Positions 24,799-36,428 of a stretch of 64,000 nt of DNA are shown here, piece after piece. Origin of the DNA: Synanceia verrucosa (lineage: Eukaryota; Chordata; Actinopteri; Perciformes; Synanceiidae); contig CM056563.1 in NCBI GenBank assembly GCA_029721515.1, positions 12,808,454-12,872,453 of the forward strand. Direction: 5' to 3'. The notes beneath the pieces are model-generated. The model saw only the letters and a list, made by a program, of their open reading frames with translations. It searched no databases and was not told the origin of the DNA. Positions within the stretch are counted from its first letter, which is position 1, and each line of letters starts with the position of its first letter. The position numbers and the translations under genes were made by a program.

Positions 24799-27700
24799 TC
24801 TCTGTCATGTGAAGCACTTTGGTGCAAACCTGTTAAAAGTGTTATATAAATGAATTAACTTAAAACTACGTAACTCACAGAGTGGCCCTTCTGAAGCAGA
24901 GTGTGTCCAGCAACACAAACAGCTAGAAACACTGTTTAAAAAAGCGACTTTAAAATGATTTCCAGCCATGACTGAACTAACCTGCAGGTTTTTGCCCAGG
25001 AAAGCTTGGAGGAAGCCACTCTTCCCACTGCCCCGTGCCCCCAAAACGTTGCAGCGGAAGACGCTGCGCTGGGTCTGCTTCTTCTGAAGGTCGATGCGCT
25101 TGTTACGTGTCACTGAAACAAGACATTGAATATTTGTCCTAAGTAAGAGCATACATGATTAGCGGTATTAAGCTTTAAAAAAAAATAAATAAATAAATAA
25201 ATGAATGAATAAATAATTTTCATGTTACAATGACTAGCTTACTAGCTTAATCAACACACAGTGCTGCTGGGTGTAAAACAAAAGATTTCAATTTTATTAC
25301 CTGTAATGGCAGCAGCTTGGGACTCCTGTTCATAGATGATAGAGTAGCCAAGATAACCTAAGTACTCCAAACTACGCTGAACATCTAAATATGTTGTTAA
25401 CCTAAAAACACACAGAATGAGAGAATTATATGTGCATGAGTTTGTAAATCCATCTATGTATTCTCCATAGTTATGTATGGTCCTACACTGTAACCTCAAA
25501 ACCTTCACAATACTTTGTCATATAGTATTGTGAAGGTTTTCAGGTTGTACTAAAATAGATAAGAGTGTGCTTGTGAGTGTATTAATAGATGTGTTCCACA
25601 CTCACGTCCACTGGGAGAGGTATCCCTGGTATGTGATCCATCCCTTTTCATTAGTGCAAACCGTGTGGTTGACATCCGGACCCCAGGGCATGTAGGGGAA
25701 CACTTTGAACAAGTCCTTCACCTCCTCTGGCGACAGCGCACAATCTCTGTCCTGGATCATACCAAGTACACATACTCAGAAAAAAAACAAACATGGCAAA
25801 CAGGTAAAATACATAAAAATTGGAACAGGGAGACACCAAGAATTATTTGAACTAACTGAGCAGAAAAGTGAAAATTAAAGAATCTTCTAACCACTCACTT
25901 TGTCATGTTTGTCAAAGACACTCTGGAGGAAGAGGTAAGCATTGTGGTTAAGCTCTGTGGTGCAGTCTGGGGGGATCTTTATCCTGTGATACAGGGACAG
26001 CCAGAAACAATCATTTACGAGAGAGCTCTGGAGCATTGACTGAGGATCTTCTGCTGAATCACTTCAAGTCACACCAGTAAAGCAGAACAGGTCAGTGAAA
26101 AAGAGGAAATCATATCAGATATTCAAAAGAGGAAGAAGACATCGATATGACTGTGAATGAGAATGTGAAGGGGCTATCATGTATTCCGAACACACTTTTC
26201 ACTACTACATCCACAAATATATATATTTATATAAAAGTGCTCTGAAAAAATAAAGAGGTACAACAAATTAACATATTTCAACACACTTTTAACACAATTA
26301 ACATGAGAGCTATCTGCTGTGACATCAACAGGACTGTCATAATAACAGATTTTCACTAAGGCTGTCACTAAAATTCATCTTTAACGTTGTTGTGCATTTT
26401 TGCAGAGTAGGGAGGTGGACAGAGCAGGCAAGAGGGTTTTGTGAAAGAATTTGTTTAGCAGTATTTTTATAGTTGCAGCCATTACAATTCATGGACAACT
26501 ATTTTAATTACTATCAATTAAACTAAATTAATTTAATTAACTGAGTCCTTGGGTTGTGGGAAATTACACCATCGGTTAGATCGACACAGTTCAGTGATTA
26601 CTCAAAAGAAAAATTACTCAAAAAACACCTGTAAACTGTATAATAGAGTATATAATCATTCGCCAACAGTCATCATCAGTAGCAGCATATGAGATTCTTA
26701 GTTTGCAAAGCTTTGTCAACTGATTAGCATGACTCATCATAATAAACACTTATCTCTGTGCAGCACTACCTTGAAACAAGACAGTAGTTTTAGCAAGCTA
26801 AAAGTTCTGTTTAGACATCTACCTCTTCCATGTTACGACTGTCCCTCCATATTATAAATGCCAGAAATAAGTCTGCACTTACATAGGGAACAGGTATTCC
26901 TGTGTGAGCTCCAGGTCGTCGTCATAACCAAACCTCCTCAGCACAGTCCAGGTGGTCTCGTGTCGTCCTCGCTGTATGAAGAGGGTATGCAGGAACAGGA
27001 AGCCTGCAATGAAAAGCCAATGACAGGAGAAGGGATGAGATCAGCAGCTGTCAAAGAATGTGTGAAAAGGAGGGATCGTTGAGGGGACATGAAGAAGTAA
27101 TGAAGTGGAGGACAGAGGAAACGGGGGAAATATGAAAACAATAAAACAGTCTGACCTTTGAGTGACAGTCCATTGTCCTTGACTCCATCCGCCATGTTCC
27201 TCCTGACCACGTTCTTCACATCCTCCAAGGCCTGAGGTGCCAGTGGCGTATTGAAACATGTTCTCTACAGACATAAACAACAAGCGATATGTTGATGTGT
27301 GTCATGAGGAGGCTGACGGTATTTTCATGTTCACTGCATGTTAAAAACTGCCACCCAAAACCTGTCAAGCCATTTTTCAGTGATGAAAACTTCCAAACAT
27401 ATTCATAAAAAGATAGACTGAAAGTGTCATTATTTAAGTGGAAAACATTACCTGGAAGAAGTTGAGCTCGTTGTCATTAAGGATGCCGTCGTTATCCAGG
27501 TCAGACACTTTAAAAATTCTAGTTAAAGACTTGATGCAAGAAGGTTTCAACTGGAATAAAGAAGAGATCATTTAGGTGCTTGCATGTTCTTGTATAATAT
27601 TATAATGTAGAAAGATGAAGATCAACAGTACTGTGGCAGTTAACTTTAATCAATCAATTCAACTTTCTCTCTTTAGATAAGATCCCAAAACCTCAATTCA

Positions 27701-30700
27701 TTGTAGTGGGGCTCATATTAGAGTTACATGAGCAGTTTCATCTTTATTTTGGCAGGCTGGTCGTGAAAGTGGCTTATTAATTAACTCAGACATATCTGGT
27801 GCTCAAGTGTGACAGCACTGATCATAAACTTTGTACAGTTATTGCTCGACTAAGATGGAGCCAATTTGTCTTCTGCTGAGAACATGACAATCTCTAAATT
27901 TGTTTCCTTTTTGGACCAACAAAACTTGGAATATTTTACACTTCTACATTAAGAGTAATCCTGGCTGTAACCATTTAAGATCATTTTGACACAGCATGTC
28001 ACAGCACAGAGAGCACAGGTGTAAAATACTAAAATTAATGATCAATGAATTGCATTTTGCTGCTTCAGACTCAGGTTCCTGGTAGTCAGTCCAGTACAGC
28101 TGAATCTATTGTATATATCTCACCTCCTTCTCCTCCGGGCAGTATAGGGGTCCCGTTGGGTGGAGAACAGCCTTCTGGGCGTAGTAGAACAGCTCAGAGA
28201 TGTTCTTCAGGTTTTTGGCAGAGCACTGTGGAAAAAAAGTGTGTGTGAATGTCCAAGAGCAACTCTAGAGGAACACCATCAGGAAATGTCCAACTCATCC
28301 ACACAGACCTGAGCAGTTCAATTATGGAGGCTGCCCTGTCTCAGTTGATCTAGTCTTAGGCGACAAAGATTCTTTAGTCAATAAGTCATTTTTAATTCTT
28401 TTTCCATGATAAATGAGTTATTTCTTGGAGACTTATGAGCCTTCACTCCCCACCTGCATCAGTGATCCTTGTCCTCTCATGACCCTGTCTGCCGATACAA
28501 TATCAGCACAAATCATACATACTTTTCTTACCTATTTTGTAGTATGGAATATTAGAAAATGCTTTATCAAGTGATATTAACAGAGAACAATAGTCAGCAG
28601 CAGTAGGTATGAGAAAAACTGATCCATTTATTATTAACCAATGGGTTACATAACCCACTAAACATAAGAATATTCAACAATTGAATAAAATAAATGAAAA
28701 ATAAATTACAAGACACTGAAAAATTACCTCAATGAATCCAATAAAAACCCCAAAAAATATTTATTTCAAAGAGCAAAATAACCACTAGTTTAAATTAAAC
28801 ATAAGCATATACTACAATTGACTAGAATAAAAAATAAATTAGAAGACCCTGAAAATATTCATGCTGTGGTTTTAGTGATGTGTGTTGACTAGAACAACAG
28901 TTATTACAGTAGCCGGGTAGGATGTGTGAGTGAGCGTGTTGCACGCATACATCACTTATCACGGTAGCTAAGTAGGAAACAGAAAACCTGATGGAGCATG
29001 TTGAGGACAGACTAGAACAACATGTTCGCTGCTCTATTAACTGTTATTATCTCTAGCTCAGCTATAATAACAGTTAACAGCCCTCTGAATTTAAAGTGGG
29101 TAGGAAGCAGAGCCTGAGGGAGCATGTTGAGCACAGACTAGAATGCCAGTTGCTGCTGCTATAATAACAGTTAACACAGCAGCAACAGTCATCGGTCACT
29201 GCTGTATTAACTCTGAGTGCTAGCCATTGTTTAAAATCAAAAGTGCCTTGTGCCAGCGTTTTTTGCCCATTTTAATTCATATTTCTAGACCCACAGAATA
29301 TTTTGTACTATGTCTCTGAAAACACAGAGTAGCTCAAATGAAAGAAGAGTCACACTATTTCATCATGAAAAAAACAATTGTTTTTACCCTTGTTCCGTTC
29401 TTGTTTTATCTGGAGGACAGTAGAGGCCACCTTCACCAGAATCCGTTTATTTTGCTCTCTAATTATGATCATCTTCACTTCCTGCTTTGATCTCCGTGGA
29501 ACATATTAACCGTTTGTGTCCCAACTACAAATCACAGAAGCCCCAAAATTACTGACAGACAGCTGTAAAAAAAAAAAAAAAAAAAACACACTTTGACGGC
29601 ATAACTCATCAATAGCACTCAAGTGTTGTATTTTAATTGACAGTGTAACTTGTCACTGACACTCAAAGAGTTAACTGTTATTATAGCTGGAAATGTCCCT
29701 GGATGTCATTTCAGAAATCTGGTTACTTTATCTTAAACCTCCTGGTTCTGTGCCACCGCAGGAAACTTTGCTCTCAGCTGCAACACTGGACTTAAATGAA
29801 TAATCCTGCTACAGGGCCGACATCACTCCTGCTCCTTGCTACTTTGTTAGCACCTTAGCTCAGCTGTTGTTGTGATCACTGGGCTCTGCATGCTGCTCTG
29901 GAATGGACTGCTGTGTAAAAGTGTTTATCAGAGATTTTAGATGCAGTCTGATATAATCCGATGCTTGTTTTTAGCTGATATCGGACCGATATCCAACATC
30001 AATCTCGGATCAGGACATCCCTACTTTTGATAGATCCTGACCACTGCAGACCAGTAACACCACACAAGAGCTACAGTTCTGGGGATGCTTTGATCCAGTC
30101 CTCTGGACATCACTGTTTCATAAAACCTTGTCAAACTTGCTCAAATCCTGAAGCTTTCCATTTTTTTTCCTGCTTGAGGACAAAATGTCCATTTGATGCC
30201 TTATATACCCCTGGTACCATGATGACGAGATAATCAGTGATCTTCACTACACCTGTCAGTGGTCACAATGTTATGCCTGATCTGTGTGCGCAACGCATTG
30301 TTGTTAAGAAATGAACAGTAAATCAAATTAATAAAATTACACAGTTTAAAGTTGAGTTTAGTTGATTTTCGGCAGCAGGGGCAAAAGAGCACCCCCAAAC
30401 TGGGGCTTCTGGGATTTGTCGTCAGGAGACAAAGAGACAGTATACGTCACAATCGAGATTAGAGAGCAAAACAAAATCTGGACAAAAAGAGGTGTTTTTG
30501 GGCAAACTGGCCTCTACTTCAGATAACGTTTTTTCCGTGATGAACTAGAGTCTCTTCTATCTTTTGAGCTGTTCCGTGTTTTCAGAGTCATAGTACAAAA
30601 TTTTCTGCGAATCACTGAAGATGACTCAAAATGGCCAAAATCTCTGGCACAAGGTACTTTCGGAACGATACTTGTCGGACTGCATTGTGCCAAGTGTAAA

Positions 30701-33700
30701 GTTTGGTGGAGGGGGGATTATGGTGTGGGGTTGTTTTTCAGGAGCTGGGCTTGGCCCCTTAGTTCCAGTGAAAGGAACTCTGAATGCTTCAGCATATCAA
30801 GACATTTTGGACAATTCCATGCTCCCAACTTTGTGGGAACAGTTTGGAGCTGGCCCCTTCCTCTTCCAACATGACTGTGAACCAGTGCACAAAGCAAGGT
30901 CCATAAAGACATGGATGACAGAGTCTGGTGTGGAAGCACTTGACTGGCCTGCACAGAGTCCTGACCTCAACCTGATAGAACACCTTTGGGATGAATTAGA
31001 GCAGAGACTGAGAGCCAGGCCTTCTCATCCAACATCAGTGTGTGACCTCACAAATACGCTTCTGGAAGAATGGTCAAAAATTCCTATAAACACACTCCTA
31101 AACCTTGTGGACAGCCTTCCCAGAAGAGTGGAAGCTGTTACAGCTGCAAAGGGTGGACCAACGTCATATTGAACCCTATGGATTAGGAATGGGATGTCAC
31201 TTAATTTCATATGCGAGTCAATGCAGGTGAGCGAATACTTTTGGCAATATAGTGTATATGCCTTCCCTCACATCCTCATCTCCCTCTTTTAGCCTTGTTG
31301 TAACTAATCCAGCTGAGGAGGGCGCGACTGAGCAGTCTCATGAGACAGATGGAAATCTGAATTAAACAGTAATGCAGACTTCCTCCATGACAGTCAAGCC
31401 TCTGAACACACTCACAGTCCATCAGGAGAGTGAGGTCCAGTCATATAAACCTATTAATGACTCAGATTAAGTGGAGTCAGGAGCTGGAACACAGCCCAGG
31501 AGCAGCTGGGGGCCAACAGTCACTGCTAGTATTGCATTTCATATTTCACTTGCCAATTCTTTGCTCTCAAGCGCTTCATCAAAGTGTTGAAGTTGACATT
31601 TAACTGAGTGAGACGTCTAAACGGTCCTGCCTCTGTGGATCTAAAGCCTGTGTGTACTGAGCTCCTACCTCTACACAGGTCTCGATATCCTGATACTGAT
31701 TCATGATTGGAAGGATGGTCTCCATGCTGCTGTGTTCCACCAGGTCTGACTTGTTCCCCACAAGGATCAATGGCACCCTGCAATGAAGGCATTCATTAAT
31801 TACAGAGCAACCACGATAAGTCACGTGATCAATGAGTTCATTGATAGAAAAATAATAGGTAGCTATTTTAATTGTCAATATTTTCTGGTTCCTTTACTCC
31901 TCTGTGACAGGAAACTGAATATCTTTTGAGTTGTTGGCAAAACAAGACATTTGAGGAAGTTAAATGGACTTTGGGATAGGCTGACTGCCAATTTTCACCA
32001 TTTTCTGATTTTATGGTCCAAGCAACAAATAAATTAATTCAAAATATAATCAACTGATTAAATCATCAAGCAAAATTGGTTAGTTGCAGCCCTATTATGG
32101 TCTCACTGTACCACAGACTGACTTTAATCAACTATCAACATAATTTCAGCTAGAAGAGCATATGGAACTAATAGATATTCATTCATTGATCTAAAATAAT
32201 GAGCAAAGGTAAAAAGAGGACTAATTACTTTGTTAAGCTGCTTTATAAGAAAAAAAATACACTGGTTGCAGCCTCTCTAAAGTGAAGATTTGCTGGTTTC
32301 TCTGTTATATAAACCAAATAGATTTGGGATTGAATAATAAATCTGAAAATCAATTTATTCCATTTATCACTTCATTGACATCTTCTCGCATTTTAGACCA
32401 AACAATTAGCCAGTTGAGATGGTCTGCAGATAACTCAATAATGAAAATAATGATTAGTTGCAGCCCGACTACATTAAGTTCCAATAATACCACAGACTTC
32501 AATTAATCATTTAGCTGTAAACACAACATCTTAACAAAGTATAAACTAATCTAGATTCTTTCATAACAATATTTAGAACTAACGTTTCTACATTTCATAA
32601 TGTGTAATAGAGTTTAGTAACATTGAACTTAACAATGTCCTCTTTTGAATCATTTAATGATCTTAAGCTTATCTATAGTTCCTAACGCTCTGCAGCACCA
32701 CCCCGCCGAGGTGAGGGATGACCCACATACTCAAACACACATTTATTAAAGTGACACAAACACACACCTGCTATCCTTGTCCGTTCTGTCGTTTATGAGG
32801 GGAATCCAGTGGCTTGTCACCTGGGCGGGGTAAAGCACAGCATCAAACACTGCAGCCATGTAAACACTCATGACAAACCCAAAGTAATTTTCTCAGATTG
32901 AGACGATATGATGATTCTGATTCTGTTTTAAATTACAGACATACAGCTGTACTACATTAATTATGATTAACAGCACTGAGCACAGAGAGAAACCACACTC
33001 ACCTTTTCAATGGACTTCTTGTTGTTGACTGAGTAAACTATGCAGATTACATTTGCCTGTAAAAAGAAATACAGATATTACTACATGGTGTACAGGCATT
33101 ACAAGACCAGACCAAATCCCCAGAGTTGTTTGTAGGGTTGAACTACAGGTCATGGTCCTAGTTGGGTGAAACAAGTGAACTTAAACTTTTAAAAACCCTA
33201 ATAAAGATACATCTGGGGGAAAAAAAGAATTAAGTCAAACCAACCTTTGATATTTCTTGGTACAGCTGCTCGTCTGACTGTTCTGCCTCTGAAAAGGGTC
33301 AAAAAGGCTCATCAGTAGGGTTTTACATGTTATCAAGCTTTAATGTTCTATTTTTACTAATATACAGCAGGTATTGTGTATGAATAGTAGGGGGGCGGTA
33401 TACCTGAATAGTCCACAATGTGTGTGGGCACCCTTTCTGGGGTGACATCAGCTGGGATGGTGATCTCCTCAGCTCGCAGAGGAACCTGGAAAACAGAGGA
33501 CAATGATCCAAACTTCTTACAACAAGCAAGCCTCAATAAGTATTCCCTGTCTTGTGTTTTCACCTTCATTATTCTGACACCACTAAATTCCAGTCAGCCA
33601 AACCTATAGTATTAACTGTCCAGTTTCAAAATATTTGATCAGGTGTAAACTTCTGATTGTCTATGTTGATACAGACCTCATCAGGAAACTCCTCGCTGAC

Positions 33701-36428
33701 CAGAGACATAATCAGCGATGTCTTCCCCACCTTGGCTGCAGAAGAAAAGAAAAATAATATTGTATTAGAATCTGGCATGAATCGGCATCACATCTTTTAC
33801 TGACAACGGGCGATTTACATGTGGTGTTGATAATATTTTTATTGAGAGGTCTGGTTAATATGTTGAGTGATATGTGACAGGATGCAGATAAGAGCAGCTG
33901 AAGAGGGTTAAGAGTTGCAGTCAAGAGCAACAGTTCTCAAATGAGCTCCCACTAAACTCCAGCACAGGGCAAACATATGACATAAGGTCTGAAAATAAGC
34001 CCATGAAAGATAGATTGGCTAAAAAAGTATAAAAAGTACAGCATTATTCAAGAATAACTAATATTTTAATGGCAGTAATATTTGGAATAAGTATTCTAAG
34101 AGTTACACATAGTTTGCCCTTTTTTTTCATGTTCATGAAACACTGGCAAATTTCGAAAAACAAAACAACAACAATAAACCATCCACCACTACAACAATAC
34201 CACTACTTAACAGCCATAAGTGGTCAGGTATTTTGTATTGGAGGATTGTTGACATTTTAGACTAGTTGATTGATTTGTCTATTTGTTTATTTTGAGAATA
34301 ACATATAATTTAAATATCATTTACTTAAATTTCTGAAATATGATGTATCAGGTAGAATTGAAAATATTTGCTGTTTTCTTCTTCAAAAATTGAAACCAAG
34401 TCTCCTTGGTCTCTCAGGGTTGTCTCTATTTGATAGCAGAACCCATACAATAAGATATGGTGTTAGATATTTGACCTCTAAAGATACAGTAGTAAGACTG
34501 ATCAGTGATTAAAATAATCCTTCATTGGAGCCCTAGTAACCCCTCAGAGTTTGGGCAGGCTTTCTGCTGTCTGCAACCCCACAAACTGAACTCTATTAAG
34601 CTTCACAACATGGCAGCATGAAGCAGTTTGGCTCCACTTCTCTCAGGAACAGTCAGTGCCACCTCACTGAGGTGGCAATGTTGGTCATGCTGCATAGCCA
34701 TAAGTGACATATAATACTGGCACTGACAGAGAACCAACAGACCAGGTGAGACACTATGACCCTTTACTCTGTTTATTTTTTTGCCGTCAGCACCCATTCT
34801 CATCGTTCAACACCACAAGATGGGAGGTGTCAACTTTTGAGATTAGTGCATATTTTAATCTTACAGAAAAGTATAATACTTTTGTGCATGTGTGTGACTG
34901 TCACAAGCCCTCTCTGGAAACTAATCTGTCGTTCTTTATTGGATTTTCTTACTAAGAGCCAGAGAGGAAAGCACTGCTCCATTGTGAATTGAAGGTCAAA
35001 CAAACAGATGATAGACAAGACGAGATATGATGGGTGAGGAAGGGTATAAGCAGGCAGTGCCATTAGAAATGAACAATGTGGGCTGCTGTGATAATCCCAT
35101 CACCCAATATCCCTGAAAGGAGTAGAGGAGAGAAAATAGTAATTAAGTAAATAAAAAAAAAAAATTGAAACCGGCAGAGAATTGTGCACCAAGGGGCACA
35201 TGTGAAGTGTAGAAATGCATAGAGAACATGAACATAGTGTGAAGCCCGAAAAGTGATTTAGCCCATTCTGGCGGGTCCCATTAGTACTCAACAATGGGAC
35301 ACAGACGCTCATACACCCTGATCCAACATGCGTGAGTGACGGACACCGAAACCCAGAGCAGCTAAGACGACTGAGCAGGGTCCCGCTGGCCGAGCGTCTG
35401 TCCTGCCCAGGCAGCGGGAACACCCAGGAGGCATCGCCCAGAGAGCTGACCAGGGACCAAGAGGAGGCACAGCCAGACGCAAGCCCAGGGGGCCCCGGGG
35501 CAAAAGGGCCCACCCGCCACCTAACACCTGCCCCCAACCGCCCCCCACCCCACCCCACAACAGAGCCAAGGGCGAATCCGGTAAATTCTGTTTAACAAAC
35601 TAGAGCTGAAACAATTAGTTAAGCAGAATTACAAGAAAACAGATCTGCAAATGTTTTGGGAATGGAATAATTGTTTGATTATAAATAAAAAAAAAAAAAG
35701 AAATATCCACTTCAGAGCGTAAATTGTGAGGGTTTTCTGCTCTTACTGTCTAATGCAACAAGCAATTTAAATATTGTAAATCTCCTTAAGGTTTATGAAA
35801 TCATGACTGTGAGAAACTGTGATTTTCACTATTTTCTGAATCAATAATCAACAAGTTATAACTGGTTCTATTTACTTTCATTCTACACTATGGAATGAAT
35901 TGTTTTTGCTACCTTATGCTTTCCTAGTTTTTTTTGTTGTTGTTTCCTGTAGATTTTTGTTACAACTTAGATACAGAGTTTCAGTATCCATACACAATCT
36001 AGTTTCAGTATTCATGCTCAATCTAATGAGGTCCAATACAACAGGACTGCAATAAATACTACCTTCATGATGCTCATCAGCATTTAGCCATTCACATCTG
36101 GGGATGTATCATGTTGTACCATCAAATTACACTTTATACAGACTGTGTTTTGATATTGAGTATCAAAACACTACAATACATAGAAATTCTCGTGATGAAG
36201 TACCGTGCATAATTATATAGTTAAATTCCTATCCATATAGACAGTAGTAGTACAGTATATAATGTAGTGTTTAGTGTATTGTTGCACTCACTGGGTTTAC
36301 TTGCTAGCTGTAGCTAGCCTCTAGCTCCCTCACTAGCATGTTAGCTAATTAACATTCAAGCGCTTCGAGATTTCGGACAGCTGCTACTTACGTTCCCCTA
36401 CAAGTAGTATCCTCACGTCTTTCCTCAT
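15676..36428 (-). CDS. rhot1: Mitochondrial Rho GTPase 1 (Miro1)
   Basis: Outer-mitochondrial-membrane Ca2+-sensing GTPase that couples mitochondria to TRAK/kinesin motors and is cleared by PINK1/Parkin. Nineteen constitutive coding exons from 36392-36428 to 15676-15793 join to 619 aa (human 618). GTPase 1 has LLVGEPKVGKTSL, VDYSE, NKSD and CSAK. EF-hand 1 is DLDNDGILNDNE (about 197) and EF-hand 2 is DKDRDCALSPEE (about 316). GTPase 2 has VLGARGSGKSG (about 423) and AAKSDL. A C-terminal membrane anchor with a basic tail (ATVFAVLGFAMYRALLKQR) ends the protein. Exons by position: 33677-33735, 33404-33485, 33245-33288, 33003-33056, 32768-32820, 31669-31777, 28124-28225, 27452-27550, 27156-27264, 26883-27003, 25899-25983, 25606-25751, 25301-25401, 24982-25112, 24535-24618, 24285-24407, 23991-24193. 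The last intron (8.2 kb) is repeat-rich and holds optional exons. Confidence 0.97.
16380..16510. repeat. Dispersed fish repeat in rhot1 last intron
   Basis: Contains CTCATATCCATTGGTTAAAT and CAGCTGCCGGTTAGCTTAGC followed by TTAGCACAAA, a phrase found in a very common percomorph repeat. The GC-rich DNA that follows to about 16720 may belong to the same or an adjoining insertion. Confidence 0.5.
17253..17357 (-). CDS. Possible second rhot1 cassette exon
   Basis: A 105-bp segment with acceptor TTTTAG and donor AG|GTAAAG, whose phase fits the same AMYP-HMAQ junction. It encodes LMQQVSAISNMEG, two copies of MEGSIL and ASAEQPIPPDR. An 18-bp unit (ATGGAGGGGTCCATCTTA) is tandemly duplicated. I know of no matching human exon; the phase match alone could be chance. 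Confidence 0.35.
17740..17808. repeat. (CA)n microsatellite
   Basis: About 34 uninterrupted CA units in the rhot1 last intron. The neighbouring DNA (17440-17510) is also alternating purine-pyrimidine (CACGCA/TGCG), a Z-DNA-prone stretch. Confidence 0.95.
20801..20923 (-). CDS. rhot1: rhot1 alternative cassette exon (Cys-rich)
   Basis: A 123-bp exon (41 codons) with acceptor CCGCAG and donor AG|GTTCAT. Its phase matches the junction AMYP-HMAQ, so it can be included or skipped without a frameshift. It encodes HARLRCMCASNRCTYCLCQN followed by a Leu-rich helix ending VVFNR. This corresponds to the cassette in longer human RHOT1 isoforms (RLRCMCTCNRCTFCICQN), so it is conserved from fish to mammals. 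It inserts a cysteine-rich segment directly before the membrane anchor. Confidence 0.88.
21756..23362 (-). mobile_element. Tc1-like transposon copy, about 1.6 kb
   Basis: Bounded by nearly identical inverted repeats of about 50 bp (CAGTCATGGAAAAAATTATT at the left and its complement at the right), each next to TA and inside (TA)n tracts, as expected for Tc1/mariner insertion. It carries a minus-strand transposase that is disrupted. It is inserted in the rhot1 last intron, on the same strand as the gene. Confidence 0.93.
22054..23081 (-). pseudogene. Broken Tc1-like DDE transposase
   Basis: The N-terminal part (22500-23081) begins MPKTKELCEATKAAILALLE and contains the paired helix-turn-helix region and the first catalytic region (VLFSDESNF). 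The frame shifts near 22530. The second half has MIWGCFSLSG, an in-frame stop just before DNAPCHT, and PWPAQSPDLNPIENLW, then an intact C-terminus ending at 22054. With a frameshift and a stop it cannot make a whole protein. Confidence 0.9.
25492..25546 (-). other. Long perfect hairpin in rhot1 intron
   Basis: A 17-bp perfect inverted repeat (25498-25514 with 25524-25540) with a 9-nt loop, extended after one mismatch by a further 5 Watson-Crick pairs (AACCT/AGGTT) and G-U pairs. It lies in the 204-bp intron between the exons at 25301-25401 and 25606-25751. It resembles a small pre-miRNA or a tiny foldback element. Confidence 0.55.
28604..30026. repeat. Probable hAT-like element remnant
   Basis: The right end reads CGGATCAGGACATCCCTAC next to GATATCGGACCGATATCC, a terminal sequence common in fish hAT-type elements; the left end (GTAGGTATGAG...CTGATCC) is a weaker inverted match. 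No ORF remains. Inside are repeated segments: GCATGTTGAG(G/C)ACAGACTAGAA occurs near 28996 and 29123, and TTAACTGTTATTAT at 29037-29050 is inverted at 29064-29077 with a further copy near 29161. Confidence 0.4.
30027..30310. repeat. Dispersed fish repeat with TGTCAGTGGTCA end
   Basis: Contains GACCACTGCAGACCAG, CTTGTCAAACTTGCTC and ACCTGTCAGTGGTCACAATG followed by TTATGCCTGATC, phrases of a very common non-autonomous fish element. It is adjacent to the hAT-like remnant and the Tc1 fragment, forming a nest of insertions in one rhot1 intron. Confidence 0.6.
30600..31256 (+). mobile_element. 5'-truncated Tc1-like transposon
   Basis: The right end carries GCGAATACTTTTGGCAATAT followed by AGTGTA, the typical 3' terminus of a fish Tc1 family. 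No matching left terminal repeat is present, so the copy lost its 5' half, including the DNA-binding domain. Confidence 0.85.
30621..31172 (+). pseudogene. C-terminal fragment of Tc1-like transposase
   Basis: An open frame of 183 codons with GGGGIMVWGCFSGAGLGPLV, LFQHDCEPVHKAR (degenerate form of the usual FQQDNDPxHT motif), DWPAQSPDLNLIEHLWDEL and SLPRRVEAV. It corresponds to the second and third catalytic regions only. It belongs to a different Tc1 lineage from the element at 21756. Confidence 0.9.
34657..34677. other. Perfect 10-bp inverted repeat
   Basis: TGCCACCTCA, one base (C), then TGAGGTGGCA. It lies in rhot1 intron 1. The E-box-like CACCTC/GAGGTG arms suggest a symmetric protein site, or chance. 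Confidence 0.4.
35290..35600. repeat. GC-rich island in rhot1 intron 1
   Basis: About 300 bp of sharply higher GC than the flanks, with long C/G-rich runs (GGGGGCCCCGGGGC, ACCGCCCCCCACCCC). It has no splice-flanked conserved ORF. The abrupt edges and imperfect (GAG)/(CCC) repeats suggest a retroposed segment; I could not name it. Confidence 0.4.

Noticed and set aside
35100..35595. Overlapping Gly/Pro-rich frames on both strands.
   Set aside because: Caused by the GC-rich repeat; no splice context or homology.
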